From: Aphelocoma coerulescens
Lineage: Eukaryota > Chordata > Aves > Passeriformes > Corvidae
NCBI RefSeq assembly: GCF_041296385.1
Contig: NW_027183507.1
Coordinates: 1-64,000 of the forward strand
Length of the DNA stretch: 64,000 nucleotides
Direction: 5' to 3'
A program made the translations under genes and the position numbers. Position 1 is the first letter of the stretch, and the number at the start of each line of letters is the position of its first letter. Positions 29,340 through 40,223 of the stretch are shown here, piece after piece. The notes under the pieces are model-generated. The model searched no databases and was not told the origin of the DNA. It was given only the letters and a program-made list of their open reading frames with translations.

Positions 29340-31607
29340 GGCTCTCCTGGGAGCCACGGGTCACAAAGCACCGTGGGCTCTGTGCAGCCCCGCTGTGTCA
29401 CAATGGCCGCTGGCTTCCACGAGCCCCCGCAGTGTCCCAGTGGGCCCCGTGGCTTTAGGAGTGGGTGGCTGGGAGTTGGTGCCAGCGGCTGGGGGAGCAG
29501 CAGCAGGGACTGTGTGTGGACAGTGCCATGGCCACTTGTGTGGCCACTGGTGTCTCTGTGCCAGGCACAGCCGTGGTGTGTAACACCGGCTCTGGGTCCT
29601 TTGGCTGTGCAGGTGGCAGTCACGGCCTGGAGCAGGGCTGCTCCCGGGGGACAGCCTGGGGCAGGAGGCTGCTGGAGATTCATTCCCCACACTCCTTGTC
29701 ATGAGGTGCTCAGAGTGATTGGAAAGGCTGTTGGCAGCAGGCAGTTCTCTGGGTTCAAGCTGTGGAGCTGTCAGCGGGAATGCAAAGGCCAAGCTGGTGA
29801 GCCTTTTGTCCTGGTGCCTTTAGTGTGTGAGCAGTCCCTGGTGCCGTTGTCTTTGGATCCTGAGTGTGGGAGAGGCAAGGCTTAGGATGGTGCGTAGAGC
29901 TGAGAAGGAAAGTGCCGAGAGCAGCGTGTGTGCTGCTGCTTTGAGGGGTGCAGTTGAAGTTGTAGGCAGCAAGAGCTTTCTCAGCTGGCCCTTTTGTGAG
30001 CTCTGCTTTTGCCAGATGACTTCCATCTTACCCTCTTACCATCTTAGCCTCTCATTTTTGCATATCCCAAACCCCCTTCCAAACATCCAGCAGCTGCTTG
30101 TAAAGAAGAAGTCCTAGAACAAAAAGCCAGTGCTGCCTTTCATAGCCCCTTTGCTGTCTATGAAGTAGAGGAAAGAAGCTAGTGAGACGCACTTTCTTTC
30201 TCAACTCCATAGAGCGCATCCTTCTCTCAAGGTGGCAGAGTCCTTGGCGGAAGTGAAGCATCTGCAGCTGCAGTTCAGACTGAGAGATGTGCCAGGACAG
30301 GAAACATTTGCTGACCTTCCCTGTTCCCTGTGCAACATGATTCTCGCATCCCAGTCACTTTCACATACCTTCGGTATCCCTGAGTCCAAGCAGCTAAAGC
30401 TCACAGAGACAGAAGTGTCAGGAAGGAAAACGTTGCAAAAGCACCCCCTTCTCTTATCAGCATATAAATTGTGCACAACAGGCTGCGGCACCGAACCTTC
30501 CTTCTCAGATAGACATGCCATCACACTTTTCACTCTTGCAGCTCGGTTGAAAAGCTCCAGCAGCTGCTCCCGCAATAGCAAAAGGTTCTAGAAGTGAAAG
30601 CCAGTTTGGGGCTGCACCTTCTCCTTGCCGCATGTAAGCCACACCAAACTCCCTGATGCACTCTGTCCTCCCCTTCTCAAAGGAGTAGACGGTGGCATCA
30701 GGACACACCTGTGTCCCAGCAGCTGGGTGCCCAGCCGGGAGCAGGAGCAGGGCTGGGGCTGCTCCCAAAGTTGCCCCGCCCCAATGCCAGAGCCGGACAT
30801 ATGCTGAGGGGGGGCTGGATCAGGCTTTATTGTCCAGCTGCATGCCAGGAGTGAGCAAAAAATCTACCTGCATTCTCTGCAGCATGCCATCCTGGAGCAG
30901 AGCCATTGCCAAAGGAAGCCGTGAGCCCGTGCCAAGCCAGTGCCGGAGTGGGATCCTAGCAGCACCTGTGGAAGCCGGGAGAGAGGAGCCCACCTGGAGC
31001 AGGTTCGTGCAGGATTAATCATCCCGTGGCTTCCCACCAGGGTCCTGTTGCTTCCAAAAGGCCCCACAGTGTCACTGTGGCCCCTCGGTTCCACCAGGTT
31101 CCATAGCGTCACTGTGGTGCCCAGGGTTCCGTCAGCTTCGCCAGCATCCCCACGGTCTGCAGAGCTCCCCGAGCTTCTGTGGTGTCACAGTGGAGGCAGG
31201 GTTGCATCAGGTTCCATAGCATCAGCACGGTCTCCAGGGCTCCCAGAGGTTCTGTGGTGTCACAGTGGAGGCAGGGTTGCATCAGGTTCCATAGCATCAC
31301 CACAGTCTCCAGGGCTCCCTGAGCTTCTGTGGTGTCACAGTGGAGGCAGGGTTGCATCAGGTTCCATAGCATCAGCACGGTCTCCAGGGCTCCCAGAGGT
31401 TCTGTGGTGTCACAGAGGAGGCAGGGTTGCATCAGGTTCCATAGCATCACCACGGTCTCCAGGGCTCCAAGAGCTTCTGTGGTGTCACAGAGGAGGCAGG
31501 GTTGCATCAGGTTCAATAGCATCAGCACGGTCTCCAGGGCTCCCCTGAGCTTCTGTGGTGGTGTCACAGAGGAGCCAGGCTTCCTTGTAGTTCCCCAGCA
31601 TCACAAA
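29340..31607. repeat. Satellite unit 7 (2,268 bp)
   Basis: Five subrepeats, no 8-bp insertion. This is the same length class as all satellite segments inside the composites. Confidence 0.95.
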
Positions 31608-33875
31608 GGCTCTCCTGGGAGCCACGGGTCACAAAGCACCGTGGGCTCTGTGCAGCCCCGCTGTGTCACAATGGCCGCTGGCTTCCACGAGCCCCCGCAG
31701 TGTCCCAGTGGGCCCCGTGGCTTTAGGAGTGGGTGGCTGGGAGTTGGTGCCAGCGGCTGGGGGAGCAGCAGCAGGGACTGTGTGTGGACAGTGCCATGGC
31801 CACTTGTGTGGCCACTGGTGTCTCTGTGCCAGGCACAGCCGTGGTGTGTAACACCGGCTCTGGGTCCTTTGGCTGTGCAGGTGGCAGTCACGGCCTGGAG
31901 CAGGGCTGCTCCCGGGGGACAGCCTGGGGCAGGAGGCTGCTGGAGATTCATTCCCCACACTCCTTGTCATGAGGTGCTCAGAGTGATTGGAAAGGCTGTT
32001 GGCAGCAGGCAGTTCTCTGGGTTCAAGCTGTGGAGCTGTCAGCGGGAATGCAAAGGCCAAGCTGGTGAGCCTTTTGTCCTGGTGCCTTTAGTGTGTGAGC
32101 AGTCCCTGGTGCCGTTGTCTTTGGATCCTGAGTGTGGGAGAGGCAAGGCTTAGGATGGTGCGTAGAGCTGAGAAGGAAAGTGCCGAGAGCAGCGTGTGTG
32201 CTGCTGCTTTGAGGGGTGCAGTTGAAGTTGTAGGCAGCAAGAGCTTTCTCAGCTGGCCCTTTTGTGAGCTCTGCTTTTGCCAGATGACTTCCATCTTACC
32301 CTCTTACCATCTTAGCCTCTCATTTTTGCATATCCCAAACCCCCTTCCAAACATCCAGCAGCTGCTTGTAAAGAAGAAGTCCTAGAACAAAAAGCCAGTG
32401 CTGCCTTTCATAGCCCCTTTGCTGTCTATGAAGTAGAGGAAAGAAGCTAGTGAGACGCACTTTCTTTCTCAACTCCATAGAGCGCATCCTTCTCTCAAGG
32501 TGGCAGAGTCCTTGGCGGAAGTGAAGCATCTGCAGCTGCAGTTCAGACTGAGAGATGTGCCAGGACAGGAAACATTTGCTGACCTTCCCTGTTCCCTGTG
32601 CAACATGATTCTCGCATCCCAGTCACTTTCACATACCTTCGGTATCCCTGAGTCCAAGCAGCTAAAGCTCACAGAGACAGAAGTGTCAGGAAGGAAAACG
32701 TTCCAAAAGCACCCCCTTCTCTTATCAGCATATAAATTGTGCACAACAGGCTGCGGCACCGAACCTTCCTTCTCAGATAGACATGCCATCACACTTTTCA
32801 CTCTTGCAGCTCGGTTGAAAAGCTCCAGCAGCTGCTCCCGCAATAGCAAAAGGTTCTAGAAGTGAAAGCCAGTTTGGGGCTGCACCTTCTCCTTGCCGCA
32901 TGTAAGCCACACCAAACTCCCTGATGCACTCTGTCCTCCCCTTCTCAAAGGAGTAGACGGTGGCATCAGGACACACCTGTGTCCCAGCAGCTGGGTGCCC
33001 AGCCGGGAGCAGGAGCAGGGCTGGGGCTGCTCCCAAAGTTGCCCCGCCCCAATGCCAGAGCCGGACATATGCTGAGGGGGGGCTGGATCAGGCTTTATTG
33101 TCCAGCTGCATGCCAGGAGTGAGCACAAAATCTACCTGCATTCTCTGCAGCATGCCATCCTGGAGCAGAGCCATTGCCAAAGGAAGCCGTCAGCCCATGC
33201 CAAGCCAGTGCCGGAGTGGGATCCTAGCAGCACCTGTGGAAGCCGGGAGAGAGGAGCCCACCTGGAGCAGGTTCGTGCAGGATTAATCATCCCGTGGCTT
33301 CCCACCAGGGTCCTGTTGCTTCCAAAAGGCCCCACAGTGTCACTGTGGCCCCTCGGTTCCACCAGGTTCCATAGCGTCACTGTGGTGCCCAGGGTTCCGT
33401 CAGCTTCGCCAGCATCCCCACGGTCTGCAGAGCTCCCCGAGCTTCTGTGGTGTCACAGTGGAGGCAGGGTTGCATCAGGTTCCATAGCATCAGCACGGTC
33501 TCCAGGGCTCCCAGAGGTTCTGTGGTGTCACAGTGGAGGCAGGGTTGCATCAGGTTCCATAGCATCACCACAGTCTCCAGGGCTCCCTGAGCTTCTGTGG
33601 TGTCACAGTGGAGGCAGGGTTGCATCAGGTTCCATAGCATCAGCACGGTCTCCAGGGCTCCCAGAGGTTCTGTGGTGTCACAGAGGAGGCAGGGTTGCAT
33701 CAGGTTCCATAGCATCACCACGGTCTCCAGGGCTCCAAGAGCTTCTGTGGTGTCACAGAGGAGGCAGGGTTGCATCAGGTTCAATAGCATCAGCACGGTC
33801 TCCAGGGCTCCCCTGAGCTTCTGTGGTGGTGTCACAGAGGAGCCAGGCTTCCTTGTAGTTCCCCAGCATCACAAA
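31608..33875. repeat. Satellite unit 8 (2,268 bp)
   Basis: Five subrepeats, no 8-bp insertion; CGTTCCAAAAG variant. Confidence 0.95.
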
Positions 33876-34620
33876 GGCTCTCCTGGGAGCCACGGGTCAC
33901 AAAGCACCGTGGGCTCTGTGCAGCCCCGCTGTGTCACAATGGCCGCTGGCTTCCACGAGCCCCCGCAGTGTCCCAGTGGGCCCCGTGGCTTTAGGAGTGG
34001 GTGGCTGGGAGTTGGTGCCAGCGGCTGGGGGAGCAGCAGCAGGGACTGTGTGTGGACAGTGCCATGGCCACTTGTGTGGCCACTGGTGTCTCTGTGCCAG
34101 GCACAGCCGTGGTGTGTAACACCGGCTCTGGGTCCTTTGGCTGTGCAGGTGGCAGTCACGGCCTGGAGCAGGGCTGCTCCCGGGGGACAGCCTGGGGCAG
34201 GAGGCTGCTGGAGATTCATTCCCCACACTCCTTGTCATGAGGTGCTCAGAGTGATTGGAAAGGCTGTTGGCAGCAGGCAGTTCTCTGGGTTCAAGCTGTG
34301 GAGCTGTCAGCGGGAATGCAAAGGCCAAGCTGGTGAGCCTTTTGTCCTGGTGCCTTTAGTGTGTGAGCAGTCCCTGGTGCCGTTGTCTTTGGATCCTGAG
34401 TGTGGGAGAGGCAAGGCTTAGGATGGTGCGTAGAGCTGAGAAGGAAAGTGCCGAGAGCAGCGTGTGTGCTGCTGCTTTGAGGGGTGCAGTTGAAGTTGTA
34501 GGCAGCAAGAGCTTTCTCAGCTGGCCCTTTTGTGAGCTCTGCTTTTGCCAGATGACTTCCATCTTACCCTCTTACCATCTTAGCCTCTCATTTTTGCATA
34601 TCCCAAACCCCCTTCCAAAC

Positions 34621-35152
34621 ATCCAGCAGCTGCTTGTAAAGAAGAAGTCCTAGAACAAAAAGCCAGTGCTGCCTTTCATAGCCCCTTTGCTGTCTATGAA
34701 GTAGAGGAAAGAAGCTAGTGAGACGCACTTTCTTTCTCAACTCCATAGAGCGCATCCTTCTCTCAAGGTGGCAGAGTCCTTGGCGGAAGTGAAGCATCTG
34801 CAGCTGCAGTTCAGACTGAGAGATGTGCCAGGACAGGAAACATTTGCTGACCTTCCCTGTTCCCTGTGCAACATGATTCTCGCATCCCAGTCACTTTCAC
34901 ATACCTTCGGTATCCCTGAGTCCAAGCAGCTAAAGCTCACAGAGACAGAAGTGTCAGGAAGGAAAACGTTCCAAAAGCACCCCCTTCTCTTATCAGCATA
35001 TAAATTGTGCACAACAGGCTGCGGCACCGAACCTTCCTTCTCAGATAGACATGCCATCACACTTTTCACTCTTGCAGCTCGGTTGAAAAGCTCCAGCAGC
35101 TGCTCCCGCAATAGCAAAAGGTTCTAGAAGTGAAAGCCAGTTTGGGGCTGCA
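34621..35152 (+). repeat. Diverged internal duplication with exon-like acceptors inside the satellite
   Basis: ATCCAGCAGCTGCTTGTAAA (34621) and CTCCAGCAGCTGCTCCCGCA (35091) start two related stretches that both continue with a CTAGAA...AAAGCCAGT core. Translations share a LQQLL...VLE.KAS pattern. Acceptor-like pyrimidine tracts end CTCCATAG (34748) and CACTCTTGCAG (35077). The satellite may derive from a decayed coiled-coil gene. Confidence 0.5.
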
Positions 35153-35686
35153 CCTTCTCCTTGCCGCATGTAAGCCACACCAAACTCCCTGATGCACTCT
35201 GTCCTCCCCTTCTCAAAGGAGTAGACGGTGGCATCAGGACACACCTGTGTCCCAGCAGCTGGGTGCCCAGCCGGGAGCAGGAGCAGGGCTGGGGCTGCTC
35301 CCAAAGTTGCCCCGCCCCAATGCCAGAGCCGGACATATGCTGAGGGGGGGCTGGATCAGGCTTTATTGTCCAGCTGCATGCCAGGAGTGAGCACAAAATC
35401 TACCTGCATTCTCTGCAGCATGCCATCCTGGAGCAGAGCCATTGCCAAAGGAAGCCGTCAGCCCGTGCCAAGCCAGTGCCGGAGTGGGATCCTAGCAGCA
35501 CCTGTGGAAGCCGGGAGAGAGGAGCCCACCTGGAGCAGGTTCGTGCAGGATTAATCATCCCGTGGCTTCCCACCAGGGTCCTGTTGCTTCCAAAAGGCCC
35601 CACAGTGTCACTGTGGCCCCTCGGTTCCACCAGGTTCCATAGCGTCACTGTGGTGCCCAGGGTTCCGTCAGCTTCGCCAGCATCCC

Positions 35687-36061
35687 CACGGTCTGCAGAG
35701 CTCCCCGAGCTTCTGTGGTGTCACAGTGGAGGCAGGGTTGCATCAGGTTCCATAGCATCAGCACGGTCTCCAGGGCTCCCAGAGGTTCTGTGGTGTCACA
35801 GTGGAGGCAGGGTTGCATCAGGTTCCATAGCATCACCACAGTCTCCAGGGCTCCCTGAGCTTCTGTGGTGTCACAGTGGAGGCAGGGTTGCATCAGGTTC
35901 CATAGCATCAGCACGGTCTCCAGGGCTCCCAGAGGTTCTGTGGTGTCACAGAGGAGGCAGGGTTGCATCAGGTTCCATAGCATCACCACGGTCTCCAGGG
36001 CTCCAAGAGCTTCTGTGGTGTCACAGAGGAGGCAGGGTTGCATCAGGTTCAATAGCATCAG
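35687..36061. repeat. 75-bp subrepeat block (prototype, unit 9, five copies)
   Basis: Copies start at 35687, 35762, 35837, 35912 and 35987 with CAC(G/A)GTCT. Each contains TGTGGTGTCACAG and GGTTCCATAGCATCA. Further degenerate copies lie upstream. The same block exists in every unit with 3-5 copies. Because 75 is a multiple of three it stays open in several frames. Confidence 0.95.
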
Positions 36062-36143
36062 CACGGTCTCCAGGGCTCCCCTGAGCTTCTGTGGTGGTGT
36101 CACAGAGGAGCCAGGCTTCCTTGTAGTTCCCCAGCATCACAAA

Positions 36144-36975
36144 TGTCGAAATTGATGGCGATGATGGTGATGAGGGTGTGGGTTCGGTCGGGCCCGGCTG
36201 GAGATGGACGGCGACGAGAGATCTCTATAAGCAGGTCTTTGGAGCATGCAGTTTATTGCAGAGGGCGTGGGTACAGGGGCACTGCTTAGAGCTGCCAGCT
36301 GCAGCTCCAAGCAGGCCCAAGGTGTAAGAGAGGGAGAGAGAGTGAGCGAGAGAGCTAGAGCAAGAGGCTGAGAGCTAAGAGTGTAAAGAGCAAGAGAGAC
36401 AAACTAAGAGGAGAGCTGAATTAAGAGGAAGAAGAAGAGCAAGAGAGTTACTAAGAGAGCTACTAAGAGGAGAAGAGCATTACTAAGAGAGCTACTAAGA
36501 GAGTTACTAAGAGCGTTACTAAGAGGAGAAGAGCATTACTAAGAGGAGAGGAGTTAAGAGAGCGAGGAGCTTTTTACAATACAATAAATCATCTTCTGTA
36601 GTGAATATTCTAATTCTCAGTAGCCAATCTAATACAAGGTACAAATCCTATAGCATTTACATACAGCCTATAAGAGTTCTTACATTACCATAGAGTGTTA
36701 CATTTTAACTTCTAAAAACTACTCTTTGGACCCCTTCTGCTGAGCTAGTAGGGTCTGCTCTGACCCTTGGACCTGTCTGCAAGCAGAGGGTATTGTTCAA
36801 TCAAGAGGGGATTACCTTCAGCCGGCTATACCATTGTTTTCCAGTTGTTCAGTAACTAAGACTCTATATCTCAAAGATGGCCTTCATTTCGATGTCGCTC
36901 ACAGTTTTCATATTCCCAGAATCTTTTGTTAGGCAATCATATTTATAAGGCTTTCCTGTTTCATCTTCCCCAACA
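36144..36975 (-). repeat. ERV-B copy 1, 3' LTR
   Basis: 832 bp. AATAAA on the minus strand at 36257-36252. A purine-rich tract with repeated ACTAAGAG lies at 36324-36570. It includes the last ~37 codons of env at its high-coordinate end. It differs from the 5' LTR by GAGCTTTTTAC versus GAGCTTGTTAC and TTGTTAGG versus TTGTGAGG. Confidence 0.93.
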
Positions 36976-38252
36976 TCTCCCCCGTTCTGATGAACAACTA
37001 AGATATTAGATACAGTCCTACTCGTTATTTTTTGCACACACTGAAGCATACAAGGTACTGCTACTAAAACTATAATTATTACTACTAGAATAATCAAGCC
37101 TATTTTACAGAGTTCCCTTAGCCAAGGTGCAAAGCTCCAATCATCAAACAAACTGTCCAGCCAAGACGGGTCATCTGTTCTAATTTGGTTAGCTAGATCC
37201 TTTAGGTTTTGTAGCTGTTTGTGAATGGAAACAGAATGATCGGATAAGTTCATACAGCATAATCCTTCAAAATCTTCACAGCCGTGCCCATGTGCTAATA
37301 AAAGATAATCAACGGCAGCTCTATTTTGTAAAGTGGCATGTCTGACTGCCTCTTCATCGGTTAACAGATCACTGATCATAGTAGAGGTGGCATTTACCTC
37401 CTTGCTGAGCCAACATCCCAACTTGTTTAACTGTTTTAAAGCAATTGAGGAGCTTAACTGAGGTAGAAAAATGCTTGCAACAATTGATTTTCCAGAGTTC
37501 CAAGGGTGGAAGTCACTATCACAGTCACTATCGTACTGATGTCCCCAGGAAGATCTGATCTTTCTGCTTTTCTTTTTGATTACCTCTTTGACACTGGGAG
37601 CAATAATTGTAAGTTGTCCCAGAGCACAAGGGCCACCATCTATTTTTGAAGGTATACCTTGCCAGGCCCTGTCTCCACAGATGAGCCAAATTCCTCTGGG
37701 GAATCGAATAGGAAGTTTGCTAAAACGATCTGCATGAGGTTCGTCATATATAAGAAGCTTAACTTGACTACACCAAGAAGTTACATTGCTATAAGCTGGG
37801 TGATATGGGGTAACATTTAAATGGGGACCGTTTTCTCCTTGAAAGTGAAAGAAATAGCAGGTATCCATAGTTAACGAACCTAGGATTTCTAGCTCTTGAA
37901 GGTCAGATTTATCAATTTTAGAATTATCAATATAAGTTTGGTGTCTATGGCTGGGAGTTGGAGATACATGATGATCGTCATATGGCCAATACTTATCAAG
38001 AGTAATATTATCAAAACCTTCTGGAAGAGGTACTCCAACTAAACAGGTTGAAAAAGGTTTGTCAGGGCTTGTGTCAGATAGACAGATGGTATCGGAGCCT
38101 GCGGATTTGGCTAAAGCAACCCAGACATTTGTCTTTGGTTGATTCACAGGTAAAGCTTCACTACAAAAACTAAAACAAAAGAATAAAAGCAACATGCACG
38201 CGCGCAAATGAGAAAACTCCATTCTTTTCTTGAGCTGTTTTTGGCAGATCAC
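36864..38252 (-). CDS. env: ERV-B copy 1 Env, alpharetrovirus-like, 462 aa
   Basis: A complete ORF; Met11 (codon 38222) may be the better start because it begins a clean signal peptide (LLLFFCFSF core, about 20-30). SU is Cys-rich with NxT sites. A furin-type basic motif KKKSRKIR (226-233) precedes TM. TM has an internal hydrophobic fusion-peptide-like segment (about 256-266), NATS glycosylation, the LQNRAAVDYLLL heptad/immunosuppressive-type region (309-320), CX6CC (325, 332-333) and a membrane span (about 385-403). The cytoplasmic tail, from about residue 426, is encoded within the LTR. The TM resembles alpharetroviruses. SU is shorter than in exogenous relatives. The ORF is unbroken and identical in all four copies, so it could be expressed. 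Confidence 0.88.
   Translation of the reverse strand: MICQKQLKKRMEFSHLRACMLLLFFCFSFCSEALPVNQPKTNVWVALAKSAGSDTICLSDTSPDKPFSTCLVGVPLPEGFDNITLDKYWPYDDHHVSPTPSHRHQTYIDNSKIDKSDLQELEILGSLTMDTCYFFHFQGENGPHLNVTPYHPAYSNVTSWCSQVKLLIYDEPHADRFSKLPIRFPRGIWLICGDRAWQGIPSKIDGGPCALGQLTIIAPSVKEVIKKKSRKIRSSWGHQYDSDCDSDFHPWNSGKSIVASIFLPQLSSSIALKQLNKLGCWLSKEVNATSTMISDLLTDEEAVRHATLQNRAAVDYLLLAHGHGCEDFEGLCCMNLSDHSVSIHKQLQNLKDLANQIRTDDPSWLDSLFDDWSFAPWLRELCKIGLIILVVIIIVLVAVPCMLQCVQKITSRTVSNILVVHQNGGDVGEDETGKPYKYDCLTKDSGNMKTVSDIEMKAIFEI
36976..36986 (-). other. ERV-B copy 1 polypurine tract inside env
   Basis: The minus strand AACGGGGGAGA directly precedes the 3' LTR. It lies within the env coding sequence, since env runs on into the LTR. 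Confidence 0.7.
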
Positions 38253-38276
38253 TTTCTTCTGGTGATTCTGCGCAGT

Positions 38277-39428
38277 TCAGGTCTGGGTGCTTGCTTCCTG
38301 GCTTCCACTTGCAGAGTCACTGGCTGGTGTGGTGGCATCAGCAGGCTTTGATGCGAGGTATGGCTTCACGTTTTTTGCTGGAACCCACTTGATTCCTTCA
38401 CCTGTGGAAACACATGCAAACCCCTTCCCCCACATTATAAGATTGTATGGTCCTTCTATTTTTCCTGAGTCTAGATTTTTAATCAAAACTGGGGGGCGCT
38501 CTTTCAGTTTTGCTTTTTTGTTGTTCAAAAAATGTCTATAAATGGGGGGATCAGGCTCTTCTGCAGAGCTATTCAAAAAATTGTAAACATACAAAGCCTT
38601 GTTCAACCTCCTTTGAGGTGTATCCTGGACTTCTCCCCCTCTCTGTTGATCTAAAATGCGTTTTAGGGTTTGATGTGTTCTTTTTAGGGTACTTTTTAGC
38701 AGTTGTTTAAGATACGGTGAGCAAATACCACTATCTCTTACAGCCCTTCTTAGTTCTTTAATTTCGTGAGTGGGGATGGGAACCCACGTTTTGGGACTGT
38801 CAGGCTGTTGGCTAGCTATCACAGGCTTAGCTAATAGACTTTCATCTTTACAGCTTTGGAGTCTTATTTCATGCCAATCTGTTAATTGAGAATAATCTGA
38901 GCACTTTGGAGGATTTTTTGATTCAGAAAGTAGCGCTAACAAACTCTCAGAACTCGTTTTCTCCTTATGGGTTGCAAGATCCCAGCCGCTCGCTGGCGGG
39001 ACTCTGGGGCTCATTGCAAACAAATCTGGCTGCTTTTCAGGGTTTCCTGGTGTTAGATTTAAAGCATCAGCTCGGGCAGAGCGGCTCTCCGTCTTCCCTG
39101 CCACTGGAGCTGCACCACTGCCCTCCGTTCCCCCCCTGTTTGCGGCTTGTGAGGCGAGGCTGAGCTGCGCGGAGGGATGTTGCTTGGCGGCGGTAGCCGA
39201 GGGATACAGCTGTGCGGTGCCGGAGGGCCCCGGCGGGGGCGGCGATGGCACTGCCGATCTCCGCGGTGGCGGGCGAGGAGGCGGGGGGGCCGCGAGCAAC
39301 CGGCTCCGCGGCAGCGGGCGAGGGGGTGCGGGTGGCTCTATTGAAGGCGAGGTGAAAGCCGTGGGGGGCGGTGGCGGAGCTAGTTCCGTGAGCAGTGCTG
39401 TGGTTGGAGAAGTGTGAGCGTGCGTGGG
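38277..39428 (-). pseudogene. ERV-B copy 1 Gag-capsid/integrase fusion ORF
   Basis: The frame is open from after a TAA at 39431-39429 to TGA at 38279-38277; its first ATG is at 39299 (340 codons). The N-terminal part is Pro/Ala-rich Gag. Residues near 173-205 (PIPTHEIKELRRAVRDSG) look like the N-terminus of betaretroviral capsid. The sequence then passes without a stop into integrase: RRLNKALYVYNFLN near 230, then a C-terminal domain ending GPYNLIMWGKGFACV and WVPAKNVKPYL. Capsid remainder, nucleocapsid, protease, RT, RNase H and the integrase catalytic core are deleted. The fusion is in frame, so a chimeric protein is conceivable, but its start codon context is unclear. Confidence 0.8.
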
Positions 39429-40223
39429 TTACGCCATCAGGTCAACGTGGCGGACTGTGATGGCCGCTGTCTGTGTGTCGGGGAGAGCGGGAGGTGGCAG
39501 GGCTGTCCCGTCGGCAGGAGACGATCCCGGGGCTGCGGGAGGCGGGAGGGCCGGCGTGGAGGCGGCGGGAGTATGTTGCGGTGGGGCCATGGCGAACGGT
39601 GGGCCAGTCGGCGGCTGGACCGCGGCGTGCTGCCGCTGGGAGTTTGCAGGCTGGGCTGGTGTGGCTGCCGGCGCGGCGGTGCCAGGAGACGGGGCTGGAG
39701 CAGCGGCAGGCACGGGAGAGGCAGCAGCCATCTGTGTAGGCGCTGCAGCGCCGGCACCAGGTGGCTGGCGGGGCTGGGGCGCTCCGTGTCCCACGGACGC
39801 GGACGGGACGTTGACCACCACCGGCGCCGTGTCGGTGGCGGCGAGGGGGACCTGGGGGGCTGGAAGAAGGGTCGCCGCCTGGCTTTGCGGGGGGCCGGCT
39901 ATGATGGTGGCTACAGCCATAACAGGCGCGGCTAGGGGAGCGGTAGGACCCGTAGGTGGCTGGGGAGCAGCCGCTGGCCCCGCGGGGCTATCGGCGGGGG
40001 GCGGGGCCGCGAAGGCGCTGGCGGACGGGGTGGGAGGAGCGAGGGACGGGGCCGCGAAGACGCTGGAGCCGAGGGCGGGGACCGCGGGAGCCGGGGCAGC
40101 AGGGAGGAACGGGATGGGGGGGGCGGGGATGGGGGGAGCGGTGGAGGGGGTCGTAGGGTCCGGTGGGACAGGGGTGACGGCTGCCAGGACAGCGGGGGCG
40201 GGGGGCGGGGGGCGGGGCGGCAC
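39429..40223 (-). pseudogene. gag: ERV-B copy 1 Gag Pro/Ala-rich region, shifted frame
   Basis: An open Pro/Ala/Thr-rich stretch that continues the composition of the matrix ORF after a frame change at a run of G-hexamers (about 40192-40228), and ends at TAA 39431-39429. It is in the same frame as the capsid-integrase ORF. It is best read as the middle of one gag reading frame broken by an indel and one stop. Other frames here are also open because of high GC. Confidence 0.55.

Larger units (their letters stand above)
16349..36143. repeat. Tandem satellite array, nine units of about 2.2 kb
   Basis: Head-to-tail array phased here on GGCTCTCCTGGG...CATCACAAA. Unit ends are 18500, 20701, 22827, 25020, 27146, 29339, 31607, 33875 and 36143. 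Lengths of units 2-9 are 2201, 2126, 2193, 2126, 2193, 2268, 2268 and 2268 bp. These equal 1,893 + n x 75 + (0 or 8), where n is the number of 75-bp subrepeats (3-5) and 8 is the presence of GCTGCAGC in CACAC(GCTGCAGC)TCCTTG. Units are nearly identical. Open frames on both strands change with the indels and carry no consistent protein, so I do not call genes. Confidence 0.97.
33876..36143. repeat. Satellite unit 9 (2,268 bp), left half of the ERV-B insertion site
   Basis: It ends CATCACAAA and is followed directly by ERV-B, whose target duplication ACAAA is 36139-36143. Internal structure is shown best here: gene-like copies of a ~60-base motif at 34621-34672 and 35091-35152, a 17-base palindrome at 35600-35616, and five 75-bp subrepeats at 35687-36061. 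Confidence 0.95.

Noticed and set aside
35687..36061. CRISPR-like regular repeats
   Set aside because: There are no unique spacers; the 75-bp copies are contiguous, and the DNA is eukaryotic satellite.
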